Shown: positions 51,381 to 60,155 of the stretch, piece after piece | Position numbering within the stretch: the stretch's first letter is position 1 | Layout: the number at the start of each line of letters is the position of its first letter | NCBI RefSeq assembly: GCF_947497005.1 | Contig: NZ_CANMFF010000013.1 | Location: 89,062-153,061 of the forward strand | Source: an uncultured Ruegeria sp. | GTDB taxonomy: Bacteria; Pseudomonadota; Alphaproteobacteria; Rhodobacterales; Rhodobacteraceae | Direction: 5' to 3' | Length of the DNA stretch: 64,000 bases | Notes under the pieces: model-generated | Databases searched by the model: none | Told to the model about the DNA's origin: nothing | The model's input: only the letters and a program-made list of their open reading frames with translations | Program-made: the position numbers and the translations under genes

Positions 51381-53788
51381 GCGATACGATCCAAACCACA
51401 CGCGTGGCCATCATCGGTGGCGGTATCATGGGCGTGGCGGCGCAGTTTCAACTGGCGGAAAACGACTGGACTGACACGATCCTGTTTGAAAAGGCTGAGT
51501 TGACCAGCGGTTCCACATGGCACGCCGCCGGGCAGATTGCTCATGCCGTCGGCAGCCGCCTGATGGGGTGGATCAACAAAACGTCCATCGAAACTTACAA
51601 ACGGGTCGAAGCAGAAACCGGTCAAGGCATCGGCTGGCACGAGGTTGGAGGCATCCGGATTGCCACCACCGACGATGAGGTCGACTGGATGAAGTCGATC
51701 ATGGGGGTGGGCAAGCTGCTGGACCTGCCAATGGACCTGATCGGCCCGGATGAGGTGGCACGGGTCAATCCCTTCTATAAGGTCGATGACGTGAAGGCTG
51801 CGGTGCGCACCTATGAAGACGGGCATATCGACCCCTCGGGCGTGACCTTGGCACTGGCCGCTGCAACCCGGTTGCGCGGTGCGCGGATCGAACGTCATAA
51901 TCGGGTGCTCGGGGCCTCTCGCAAAGGCGACATGTGGCTTCTTCGCACTGAAAAGGGTGATGTGGTGGCGGAACATGTGGTGATCGCTGCGGGGTCCTAC
52001 GCCAATCAGGTTGGCGAATGGTTCGGGCTGAAGATACCCTCCGTTTCCTGCCTGCATCATTACCTCGTGACCGACACGGTTCCTCAATTCGCCGACCGCC
52101 CTGAACTGCCGGTGATGCGCGACAACGCTTTTGGCGGCTACATCCGCCAGGAACAGAAATCCGGTTTGATCGGCATATACGAAGGCCATGTCTGCCCAAC
52201 CGTCTGGGAAATGCCCAACGGTGCGCCCTGGGATGCCGAAAATGAGCTTTTTCAGGCCGATTACGATTCAATTGGCGACTTCCTGATGGTCGCTTTCGAC
52301 AAGATGCCAATCCTGGCCGAGCTTGGCATCAAGCGGGTTGTGCGCGGGGCTATCACGCATACACCGGATGGTGGTATGCTTGTTGGCCCATCAGGGGCTC
52401 CGAATGTCTGGCTGTCTTGCGGCTCGTCCATCGGATTGGCATGGGGCGGTGGCGCAGGCAAGGTGCTGGCCGATTGGATGGTGCATGGCGAGGCCGAAAT
52501 CAACACCCGCAGCTTCGATCCCCGCCGCTATGGAGAATTCGCCTCGGGCAGCTTCATTAAAGAGCGCACCAAGGACGAGTTCATGCGCCGCCATGATACG
52601 CCTTGCCCGGGCAAGCAGTTCCATAGCCTGCGGCCAGTAAAAAAGCACCCGCTATACGATCGTCTTGCCGACAAGGGCGCAGTTTTTGGTGAAATCGCCG
52701 GCTGGGAACGACCACGCTATTTCGGGGAAGTGGGCGAGGTTGAGCAGATCGGCTGGGGCCATCAGCCCTGGCACAAAAACGCCAAGGCCGAGGCGCAGGC
52801 CACCCGCCGTGCCGCTGGTGTCATCGATCTCTGCGCCTTTGCCCAGTTCGAGATTTCGGGCAAGGATGCAGGCGCATTGCTGGACAGGCTTTCAGCAAAC
52901 CGTATTCCGTCGAAGGACGGGCGGATGAGCCTTAATCATCTACTCACCGAAAAAGGTCGGTTTGAAACGGAAATTACCATTTGGCGGATTGCGCTGGATC
53001 GGTTTTTTACTGGCTCGTCCATCGCACGCGCCGCACCGGATTTCGATTGGATCAGATCGCATATACGTCCCGGCGAGGATGTGACGATGATCAACCATTC
53101 GGCGGATTGGGGGATGCTGGCCCTGTCCGGCCCAGCCTCTCGCCGTATCCTGTCCGAGCTGACCGACGCTGACCTTTCAAATCAGGCGTTCCCCTGGCTT
53201 TCGGGGCAGGAAATCCGCGTTGCAGACATTCCCTGCCATGCCCTGCGTGTTTCGTTTGTGGGCGAGTTGGGATGGGAGCTTCACGCGCCTTTGGACCAGA
53301 TCAGTGAACTGTATGACGTCCTTTTCGAAGCGGGCGCCAAGCACGGCATCACCGATCTGGGGTCTTACGCCTTCAACGGGATGCGGATGGAAAAGGCCTA
53401 TCGCGCAAGTGGCGAACTGACCACGGATGTCGGCCCGTTTGATGTTGGGCTTGACCGTTTTGTCATCAGCGATGGGCGTGATTTTCTGGGCCGTGGCGCT
53501 TTGCTTGACCGCGACCCCGATTGGCAACTGCTTTACGGCGAGTTGCACGCTGATGATATCGACATTCACGGCGGTGAACCGGTGTTGCTGAACGGTTGCC
53601 CTGTTGGCCTGACCACATCGGGTGGGTACGGGTACTCAATCGACAAGTCGCTTGGCTGGCTATTCGTCCGAAAAGGTACACCGCAAACGGGTCTCAACGT
53701 CCGAATTCTGAATCGTGACATCCCGGTCACCATCCATCAGGATGCGCTCTTCGACCCGCAGAATTTGCGGCTCCGATCCGAGGAGTGA
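51377..53788 (+). CDS. FAD-dependent oxidoreductase with GcvT domain (DMGDH-like, paralogue 5)
   Basis: Starts at the ATG 51377 (MSDTIQTTRVAIIGGGIMG), overlapping the stop of paralogue 4; the track's 51218 start is internal to that gene. The 803 residues have LTSGSTWHAAGQI with covalent-FAD histidine H49 and the GcvT-like half with KGRFETEITIWRI and FVGELGWELHAP. The Ser-Thr-Trp-His form and the glutamate in ETEITI are the DMGDH type. Together with paralogue 4, the operon has one DMGDH-like and one SARDH-like enzyme, like the 20368/22787 pair. An amidase follows after 3 bases. Confidence 0.88.
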   Translation: MSDTIQTTRVAIIGGGIMGVAAQFQLAENDWTDTILFEKAELTSGSTWHAAGQIAHAVGSRLMGWINKTSIETYKRVEAETGQGIGWHEVGGIRIATTDDEVDWMKSIMGVGKLLDLPMDLIGPDEVARVNPFYKVDDVKAAVRTYEDGHIDPSGVTLALAAATRLRGARIERHNRVLGASRKGDMWLLRTEKGDVVAEHVVIAAGSYANQVGEWFGLKIPSVSCLHHYLVTDTVPQFADRPELPVMRDNAFGGYIRQEQKSGLIGIYEGHVCPTVWEMPNGAPWDAENELFQADYDSIGDFLMVAFDKMPILAELGIKRVVRGAITHTPDGGMLVGPSGAPNVWLSCGSSIGLAWGGGAGKVLADWMVHGEAEINTRSFDPRRYGEFASGSFIKERTKDEFMRRHDTPCPGKQFHSLRPVKKHPLYDRLADKGAVFGEIAGWERPRYFGEVGEVEQIGWGHQPWHKNAKAEAQATRRAAGVIDLCAFAQFEISGKDAGALLDRLSANRIPSKDGRMSLNHLLTEKGRFETEITIWRIALDRFFTGSSIARAAPDFDWIRSHIRPGEDVTMINHSADWGMLALSGPASRRILSELTDADLSNQAFPWLSGQEIRVADIPCHALRVSFVGELGWELHAPLDQISELYDVLFEAGAKHGITDLGSYAFNGMRMEKAYRASGELTTDVGPFDVGLDRFVISDGRDFLGRGALLDRDPDWQLLYGELHADDIDIHGGEPVLLNGCPVGLTTSGGYGYSIDKSLGWLFVRKGTPQTGLNVRILNRDIPVTIHQDALFDPQNLRLRSEE

Positions 53789-53791
53789 CCC

Positions 53792-55159
53792 ATGCAACAA
53801 CCAAATAGCATCATTCAGAAATCGGCCACCGAACTTGCAGCCGATCTGCGGGACCGTACCCTCGGCGCTGCCGAAGTTCTCGCGGCCCACCGCGCCCGTA
53901 TCGAAGACGACGCTGCCGGGGTGAATGCTTTCATCACACTGGACTGGGACGCTGCACGCGCCTGCGCCGATAAGTTGGACAGAATAGCCGCGCACGGCAC
54001 GGTCGCCGGGCCATTGCACGGGCTACCTGTCGCGATCAAGGACTGCTTTGAGACTGCAGGCCTGCGCACGGCCCACGGATCACAAAGCTTTTCCGAAAAT
54101 GTCCCACGCAAGGATGCACTTCATGTGGCGCGTCTGCGCGCGGCAGGTGCCGTGATCGTCGGTAAGACCAACACACCCGAGTTCACCTTCTCGGGCCAGA
54201 CAACAAACCTTGTGTCAGGCGTAACACGCAATCCGTTGAATCCTGAAAAGACAGTCGCCGGAAGCTCTGGCGGGGCAGCCGCAGCCCTTGCCGCCAACAT
54301 GGTCGCACTTGCCGACGGTTCTGATCTGGGGGGCAGCGCCCGCACTCCTGCCGCATGGTGCGGCGTGGTGGGCATGCGCCCGACGTCGGGCTTGGTGCCG
54401 ATGGACCCGAACCCCGCCCCGTTCGACGGGTTGTCCGTGCCTTGCCCGATGGCGCGCACCGTCTCGGACCTCACAATGATGCTCTGCGTAATGCAGGGCC
54501 CAACACTCAACCAGCCTCTCGGCTACTCAGGCCACTACCCGAACCTGGCCCAACTCGACACGCCGCTGATCCCTGGAAGAGTTGCACTAAGTCTTGCGCC
54601 TTTTGGGGCCGGTGTTGACCCATCCGTGCAGGCGGCCCTGGCCCCGGTTGCCGGTCTGTGCGATGGTCTGGGTTGGCATGTCAGCGAAGGCACGGCCCCA
54701 GACCTTGCCCCCCTGCTTGAACATAGCGACATCATTAGTGGTCAATGTGCCTTGCAAATTCGCGCGGCCCTCAGCCCCGACATGAAGCTTGCCGGGGAAA
54801 ACTATCGTACTGCCTGCACGCAGGGCGAAGGGCAAAGCCTGGCCGATCTGATCGCGTATCAGGCCACGCGGCGTCAGGTTTGGGAAACGGTCGCCGCGTT
54901 CTTCACCCGCTACAATTTTGCGCTTTGGCCCACCGCCACCGGATTGCCGTTCAGCGCTGACCTGCGCGATGGCGAAATCACCGAGGATTGGCGCACCGTC
55001 ACTCTGACGCCGACGATGGAGCTTCCATCGATATCCATACCCATGGGACGGTCCTCGGACGGTATGCCTGTTGGGCTTCACGTCACCGGTCCTAAAGGAT
55101 CGGACGCCCGGCTTCTGCGGTTTGCCCGCCAGATTGAACGCCAAATATCCGGAGAATGA
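53792..55159 (+). CDS. Amidase-signature family hydrolase
   Basis: A 455-residue amidase-signature enzyme. The catalytic triad is K83 (LPVAIKDCFETAG), cis-serine S158 (VAGSSGGAAAALAAN) and nucleophile S182 (SDLGGSARTPA), with the usual 24-residue gap between the serines. It hydrolyses a carboxamide or N-acyl bond to release ammonia or an amine. It follows the DMGDH-like gene after 3 bases and overlaps the ThDP enzyme by 4 bases, so it belongs to the same operon. Substrate unknown; GatA function is unlikely given the catabolic neighbours. Confidence 0.88.
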   Translation: MQQPNSIIQKSATELAADLRDRTLGAAEVLAAHRARIEDDAAGVNAFITLDWDAARACADKLDRIAAHGTVAGPLHGLPVAIKDCFETAGLRTAHGSQSFSENVPRKDALHVARLRAAGAVIVGKTNTPEFTFSGQTTNLVSGVTRNPLNPEKTVAGSSGGAAAALAANMVALADGSDLGGSARTPAAWCGVVGMRPTSGLVPMDPNPAPFDGLSVPCPMARTVSDLTMMLCVMQGPTLNQPLGYSGHYPNLAQLDTPLIPGRVALSLAPFGAGVDPSVQAALAPVAGLCDGLGWHVSEGTAPDLAPLLEHSDIISGQCALQIRAALSPDMKLAGENYRTACTQGEGQSLADLIAYQATRRQVWETVAAFFTRYNFALWPTATGLPFSADLRDGEITEDWRTVTLTPTMELPSISIPMGRSSDGMPVGLHVTGPKGSDARLLRFARQIERQISGE

Positions 55160-56832
55160 ACATGACCACCATCAATGGCGGTGAAGCCATCTATCGCGTT
55201 CTGAAAGCCAACGGCATCGACACCGTTTTTGGCCTGTTGGGTGGCTCGATGCTCGAGCTTTACGACGCCATGTATCTGGACGGTCAGATCGCTTATGTCG
55301 GTGCCCGTGATGAGCGGGCGGCTGGGCATATGGCTGATGCGTGGGCGCGGATGACGGGCAAGCCCGGTGTGGTACTGGGGGCGCAAGCGGGGCCCGGCGT
55401 AGTCAACATTGTGACAGCGGTCGCCGAAGCGCAACTGGCCTATTCTCCGCTTGTGGTGATTGCCGGTGCGATCACCCGCGCGGATCAGTGCAAGGATACG
55501 TTTCAGGAAATCGATCAGGTGGCTCTGTTCGCGCCCATTTCCAAGCGATCTGTCATGGTGACGGATCCGGCGCGTCTGGCACCGATGCTTGAAGATGCCA
55601 TCCGGCTGGCCAATTCGGGTCGGCGTGGTCCGGTGGTGTTGCATGTCCCGCGTGATCTGTTTGCGGCTGATATACCTTCCTTTGCACCTAAACCAGTGAA
55701 CATTGCGCGCGCCGGTCCTGCAGCACCATCTGATATTGCGGCCATCGCTGCACTGTTGTCCGAAGCCAAACGACCGGTACTCTTTGCGGGCGGGGGGGTC
55801 AAATGGGGGGCAGGGCGTGACGCCCTGACCGCGTTGGCCGAAAAGCTCGAAGTGCCGGTGGTGGCCTCAACCGGTCATGCAGATGTAATGCGCCACGGCC
55901 ACCCATGGTTCGCCGGGCAGGCAGGCCCACGTGGCAACGCGGTCGCCAGCAGGCTGACACGTGAGGCGGACGTCATGGTTGTGCTGGGCGCGCGGCTTGG
56001 GTTCAATTCGACTTTCCACTCGAACGATTATGTCGGGGCCGATACGCGCATTGCCCATGTCGATATCGAAGGCGCAGCTGTTGGCCGGTATTTCCCGGCT
56101 GAAATCGCCGCGCAAGGCGATGCCCGCCTGACAGCCGAAGCCCTGACGGATGTTGCGACACGCCCCATCTGCGATGCATGGCGCGATGCATTTCGCGCTG
56201 ACATGGCCATCCTCGCAGCCGAGCGCGATACCGAGGCAAAGCTGGACGGCCTGCCCATGCATCCACGCCGGGCTCTGGCCGAAATCCGCACCACCCTGCC
56301 GGAAGACGCCATAGTCACGCTGGACACAGGCAACACCTGCCTGCAGGCCGCTGACCGGCTTGCCCATTACGCGCCGATGTCACTGATCACACCATTGGAT
56401 TTTGGCCTTGTCGGCTTCGGCCTTGCGGCCGCAATAGGTGCCAAGGCCGCCGCACCACATCGCCCTGTTGTGGCGCTTATGGGCGATGGTGCGGTCGGCT
56501 ATACGATGATCGAGATTCAGACCGCCATTCAGAATAACCTGCCAATCACCATTGTCGTTCTTGATAACGAGGCTTGGGGGGCCGAAAAAGCCTATCAGCA
56601 GGAATTCTACGGAGGTCGGCTGTTGGGTGCCGAAATCCGCTCGCCCCGTTTCGACAAATTTGCCGAACTGTGCGGTGGCAAGGGTATTTGGGTCGATGGC
56701 CCTGGTGGCATGGGCCCGGCGCTGCAAGAAGCGATTGCGTCGCATGAAACCACCGTCATTCAAGCCAAAATCGACCCCGGTGCGTTGATGACCTTGCGCA
56801 AGGACCTGTTCAAGCCGCCGCAAGAAAGGTGA
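55156..56832 (+). CDS. ThDP-dependent enzyme of the acetolactate synthase/oxalyl-CoA decarboxylase type
   Basis: A 558-residue three-domain ThDP enzyme: the cofactor glutamate E53 (VGARDERAAGHMADAWARMTG), the middle domain (VPVVASTGHADVMRHGHPWFAGQAG), and the C-terminal ThDP site MGDGAVGYTMIEIQTAIQNN with DNEAWG. It belongs to the acetolactate synthase-like superfamily but is clearly different from the Xsc encoded at 63924. Possible reactions are decarboxylation or carboligation of a 2-keto acid. The start overlaps the amidase stop. It ends the second island's main operon, 148 bases before ridA. Product not determinable. Confidence 0.83.
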   Translation: MNMTTINGGEAIYRVLKANGIDTVFGLLGGSMLELYDAMYLDGQIAYVGARDERAAGHMADAWARMTGKPGVVLGAQAGPGVVNIVTAVAEAQLAYSPLVVIAGAITRADQCKDTFQEIDQVALFAPISKRSVMVTDPARLAPMLEDAIRLANSGRRGPVVLHVPRDLFAADIPSFAPKPVNIARAGPAAPSDIAAIAALLSEAKRPVLFAGGGVKWGAGRDALTALAEKLEVPVVASTGHADVMRHGHPWFAGQAGPRGNAVASRLTREADVMVVLGARLGFNSTFHSNDYVGADTRIAHVDIEGAAVGRYFPAEIAAQGDARLTAEALTDVATRPICDAWRDAFRADMAILAAERDTEAKLDGLPMHPRRALAEIRTTLPEDAIVTLDTGNTCLQAADRLAHYAPMSLITPLDFGLVGFGLAAAIGAKAAAPHRPVVALMGDGAVGYTMIEIQTAIQNNLPITIVVLDNEAWGAEKAYQQEFYGGRLLGAEIRSPRFDKFAELCGGKGIWVDGPGGMGPALQEAIASHETTVIQAKIDPGALMTLRKDLFKPPQER

Positions 56833-56980
56833 TCGCTGCGCATACGCCCACTGCCGACCAGTTCAGGGTGGCACAACAGATCGGGAAGTGTTCGAGGCCT
56901 GAAAACTTGGGCTGGCACCGTGCGCATTTTCACTCTATCGCACAACGGGAACAAAACTTCTGTGACAGGAGACCTCAGTC

Positions 56981-57325
56981 TTGACCATCACCCGCATCGA
57001 AACCGGCCAACGCGCGAGCCGCATCGTCAAACACAACGGAACCGCCTATCTGTGCGGTCAGGTCTCGGACGCCGCCACAGCTGCGGATCAGACTCGTGAA
57101 ATCCTGACCAAGATCGAAGACCTGCTGGCCAAGGCGGGCAGTGACAAGACTCGCATTCTGCAATGCGTGATCTGGTTGTCGGACATGGCCGATTTTGCCG
57201 AAATGAACGCGGTTTGGGATGCCTGGGTGCCGGAAGGCCACGCCCCGGCCCGTGCTTGCGGAGAAGCGAAACTGGCCCGTGACATCCTGAAAGTCGAGAT
57301 GATCGTTACGGCCGCATGTGACTGA
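56981..57325 (+). CDS. RidA-family enamine/imine deaminase
   Basis: A 114-residue RidA/YjgF protein. The start is a TTG at 56981, supported by AGGAGA seven to eight bases upstream. AYLCGQVSD is the N-terminal strand and [25 protein letters not shown] the C-terminal signature, with the catalytic arginine in PARACG. RidA enzymes hydrolyse reactive enamines and imines released by PLP enzymes and amine oxidases. It probably detoxifies intermediates from the flavoproteins and PLP enzymes of this island. A terminator hairpin lies beyond it. Confidence 0.9.
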   Translation: MTITRIETGQRASRIVKHNGTAYLCGQVSDAATAADQTREILTKIEDLLAKAGSDKTRILQCVIWLSDMADFAEMNAVWDAWVPEGHAPARACGEAKLARDILKVEMIVTAACD

Positions 57326-57388
57326 TCTGTCCGCTGATCCCGCGGCGCGCTGATTTCAGGCGAGAGGTGGGTGCTTGACTTAGCATGG

Positions 57389-57408
57389 CCAGAGCCCTCA
57401 GGCTCTGG
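57389..57408. terminator. Bidirectional terminator hairpin
   Basis: CCAGAGCC-CTCA-GGCTCTGG is a perfect 8-bp stem with a four-base loop, followed by TTAAT. It separates ridA from the convergent LysR gene and closes the second island. Confidence 0.7.
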
Positions 57409-57420
57409 TTAATCAGGGGT

Positions 57421-58347
57421 TCAATGCGCCTGAGAATGCACCTTTAATAATGTTTCCAGAAACAGCTTGGCCACGCGCGTCGGCGCAGGTTGTTTGCGGG
57501 CCACGGCCGCAAAACGGGTTCTATATTTGATTTCCTGCGGCAAAACCTGCTTCATAAGCCCCTGATCAACAAATTCCTGCGCCAGATGGTCCGGAAGAAA
57601 GCCAAGAAAACGGCCTGAAAGTATCAGGATTGCAAGGGCTTGCTCGTTCTGCACTTTTGCGGCGCGTCGAAATCCAAGTTGCTGACCGAAGATCAGATTG
57701 GGGGAGTTTACGTTAAGGCCCGCGTAGCTGAACGCGCGTAACTCCTGCACGCTCAGATCCTCAGATGCCCGGTCGAACAAAGGGTGCTCCTGCCCGCAAT
57801 ACAGATACATATTTTCCCCGTAGAGCGGTGCATAATGCAGGCTTGCCGACGGCCTGTGCAAAGCGATGATTCCCAGGTCCAGCTGACCCCCGATAACCAT
57901 GGTTTCGATCACATTGGGACGTTCCAGCGAAAGCTCGATCTGAACGGCAGGCGCGGCTTCGTTGAAACTGTGGATCGCACCGGCAAGCTGGGCTTCCGGG
58001 TTTGTTGCGCACTGATCAAACAATGCCACACGGATACTGCCCGCCATCTGTTGTTTGATCTCGTTGACTTCTGTTCTGAAGTGCGAAACGGAAATCAGAA
58101 GGTCTTCTGCTGCAGTTAGCACCTTCTCGCCATCTTCAGTCAGCGAAAACCCCGATGGGCCACGGTTGCACAGCTTCAGGTCCAGTCTCAACTCCAGATC
58201 CGACAGGTGTTTAGAGATCGTGGATTTCCCGATATTAAGCTCGATTTCCGCGGCGGTTATCCCTCCGCTTTCCGCTACGGTCTTGAAAACCCGCAAAAGA
58301 CGGATGTCCGTATCCCCGATCCGGGTCGCAAGTGTTTTGTGTCTCAT
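57421..58347 (-). CDS. LysR-family regulator divergent from the taurine locus
   Basis: A 308-residue LTTR from ATG 58347 (MRHKTLATRIGDTDIRLLRVF); the track start is an upstream TTG. The helix-turn-helix is ESGGITAAEIELNIGKSTISKHLSDLELRLD, and the effector domain follows. It is divergent from the TRAP transporter and taurine genes with a 157-base gap. Rhodobacter taurine loci are usually controlled by the MocR-type TauR, so a LysR here is either an alternative regulator or controls only the TRAP genes. No tauR is in the window. Confidence 0.88.
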   Translation of the reverse strand: MRHKTLATRIGDTDIRLLRVFKTVAESGGITAAEIELNIGKSTISKHLSDLELRLDLKLCNRGPSGFSLTEDGEKVLTAAEDLLISVSHFRTEVNEIKQQMAGSIRVALFDQCATNPEAQLAGAIHSFNEAAPAVQIELSLERPNVIETMVIGGQLDLGIIALHRPSASLHYAPLYGENMYLYCGQEHPLFDRASEDLSVQELRAFSYAGLNVNSPNLIFGQQLGFRRAAKVQNEQALAILILSGRFLGFLPDHLAQEFVDQGLMKQVLPQEIKYRTRFAAVARKQPAPTRVAKLFLETLLKVHSQAH

Positions 58348-58504
58348 CTCATTGGTTCTATATTTATGAAACCTTTCACGCAAATATTAACAACGACGAA
58401 ACCAGCATTGCAAGATAGCCTCTCTTGGCCGAGGCAGAATCGGATTGACCTACTTCTCCCCAGGTCAGCGCGCACCTCGAAACACGACAAATGGGAGGAA
58501 ATCC

Positions 58505-59521
58505 ATGTCATTTTTCAAGAAGCTAGGCACCATCAGTGCAGCCGTATCCGTTGCTGCACTGATGGTTGCAGGCGCGGCTGACGCGAAGAACTTCAAAATC
58601 GCGGTTGGCGACAGCGGGGGTTCCAGCCAAGAGGCAACGGGACTAGGCTTCAAAGCCGCCCTGGAAGAGTTATCGGGTGGCAATCATACGGCAACTCTTT
58701 TCCTGAACGGTCAGCTCGGATCCGAGCAGGATACTGTCAACGACGCGGCCATTGGCACGCTGGATATGTCGCTGCTGGCGATCAACAACATCACTCCGTT
58801 CTCGCCGACCGTCGGTGTGTTCACCCTGCCATACGTTATCCTCAGCCTTGAGGATGCCGAGAAACTGACCCAGGGTCCAATTGGTCAGGAACTGACCGAA
58901 AACACGATCAATGACGCTGGTGTTCGCATCATCGCCTGGACCTACACAGGCTTCCGCGTGCTCACCAACTCGAAAAAGCCGGTCAAGTCGGTTGCCGATC
59001 TGGAAGGCCTCGTGATCCGCGTTCCCAAGAACGAGATCATGATCGATACCTACAAGTCTTGGGGTATCAGCCCAACGCCGATGGCTTGGTCGGAAACCTT
59101 TGCTGGTCTGCAGACCAAAGTTGTCGACGGTCAGGACAACCCGTACACCACGATCAACGCGATGAAGTTCTACGAAGTTCAGAAATATGTGACGAACATT
59201 CGTTACATCTTCTCGATCGAACCGCTCATCATTTCCGAGCAGGTGTTCCAGGAACTGTCTGCCGAGGATCAGGAAATTGTGCTGGCGGCTGGCAAGGCAG
59301 CGACACAAGCTTCCGCCGACTTCCTGCGCGCGAAAGAAGCCGAGATCAAAGAACTCCTGATCGAAAAAGGCATGGAAATCGTTGACCCCGAGAACGACGA
59401 AGCCGAATTCATCGAACTGGCAACCACCGCCGTGTGGCCGAAGTTTTATGAAAGCATTGGCGGTGTTGAAAAACTCAACGCTGTGCTGGCCGAAATCGGT
59501 CGTGACCCGGTTTCGCAATAA
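58505..59521 (+). CDS. tauK: TRAP transporter substrate-binding protein (TauK-like)
   Basis: A 338-residue DctP-type protein from ATG 58505, preceded by GGGAGGAAA; the track's 58445 start lies upstream of this. Signal peptide MSFFKKLGTISAAVSVAALMVAGAADA, then KNFKIAVGDSGGSSQEATG. The mature domain has the VADLEGLVIRVPKNEIMIDTYKSWG and QTKVVDGQDNPYTTINAMKFYEVQKYVT motifs that close the ligand pocket. It begins the tau operon, so it probably binds taurine or a related sulfonate. A hairpin follows before the membrane-subunit genes. Confidence 0.85.
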   Translation: MSFFKKLGTISAAVSVAALMVAGAADAKNFKIAVGDSGGSSQEATGLGFKAALEELSGGNHTATLFLNGQLGSEQDTVNDAAIGTLDMSLLAINNITPFSPTVGVFTLPYVILSLEDAEKLTQGPIGQELTENTINDAGVRIIAWTYTGFRVLTNSKKPVKSVADLEGLVIRVPKNEIMIDTYKSWGISPTPMAWSETFAGLQTKVVDGQDNPYTTINAMKFYEVQKYVTNIRYIFSIEPLIISEQVFQELSAEDQEIVLAAGKAATQASADFLRAKEAEIKELLIEKGMEIVDPENDEAEFIELATTAVWPKFYESIGGVEKLNAVLAEIGRDPVSQ

Positions 59522-59546
59522 TCAAAGACCAATAGGTTAATGAAAT

Positions 59547-59568
59547 GGGGGCACTTGATAGTGCCCCC
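59547..59568 (+). other. Attenuator hairpin between TRAP binding protein and membrane subunits
   Basis: GGGGGCAC-TTGATA-GTGCCCCC is a perfect 8-bp stem with a six-base loop in the 67-base gap after tauK. CTACAAAATAGG follows without a T-run. It likely reduces transcription into the membrane-subunit genes or protects the binding-protein transcript. Confidence 0.6.
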
Positions 59569-59588
59569 TACAAAATAGGGAGGGTCAG

Positions 59589-60155
59589 ATGTCAAAGTTT
59601 TGGGGATTTGTAGACAACATCGAAAGCTATATCTGTCGCACATTGTTGGCGATTTTCGTTTGTCTATTGTTTCTTCAGGTTATCGTGAGAACGCTGTTTG
59701 CATTCTCGTTTTCCTGGGTTGAAGAGCTGTCGATCTACATGTTCGTCTGGTTCGTCTTCTTTGGCGCCAGTTATGCCGCAAAGATGGGCGCCCATAACCG
59801 GGTGACGTTTCAGTTCAAGTTCCTGTCGCCCCGCAAAATCAAATATATTGAGGCCTTCGCGGATCTCTTCTGGATCTTCTTCAACGTCGTTTTTGTCTAT
59901 CTGGCGATTGACTTCATCTTCAACAAGATGAACCGGTTCCAGTCGTCGCAAACCCTCGGGTTCCACCTCAGCTGGGTCTATATCGTCCTGCCCATCGCAT
60001 TCACCCTGATGACCATCCGTGTGATCCAGGTGAACTATCGAAAACTCGTGCTGGATGAAGAGATGGTCGATCCGGATTCGATCGATCTCGATGCTGTCAA
60101 AGCCGAAGCCGAAAGCCATAGCCATGGCACGTCCAGCTCTGAGGGAGAAAAGTAA
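59589..60155 (+). CDS. tauL: TRAP transporter small membrane subunit (TauL-like, DctQ)
   Basis: A 188-residue protein with four membrane helices, starting MSKFWGFVDNIESYICRTLLAIFVCLLFLQVIVRTLFAFSFSWVEELSIYMFVWFVFFGASYAAK, the DctQ-family pattern. A long charged C-terminal tail (about 40 residues) is cytoplasmic. GGGAGGG precedes the ATG. Its stop overlaps the large-subunit start (TAATG). It links the periplasmic binding protein to the Na+-driven large subunit. Confidence 0.9.
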   Translation: MSKFWGFVDNIESYICRTLLAIFVCLLFLQVIVRTLFAFSFSWVEELSIYMFVWFVFFGASYAAKMGAHNRVTFQFKFLSPRKIKYIEAFADLFWIFFNVVFVYLAIDFIFNKMNRFQSSQTLGFHLSWVYIVLPIAFTLMTIRVIQVNYRKLVLDEEMVDPDSIDLDAVKAEAESHSHGTSSSEGEK

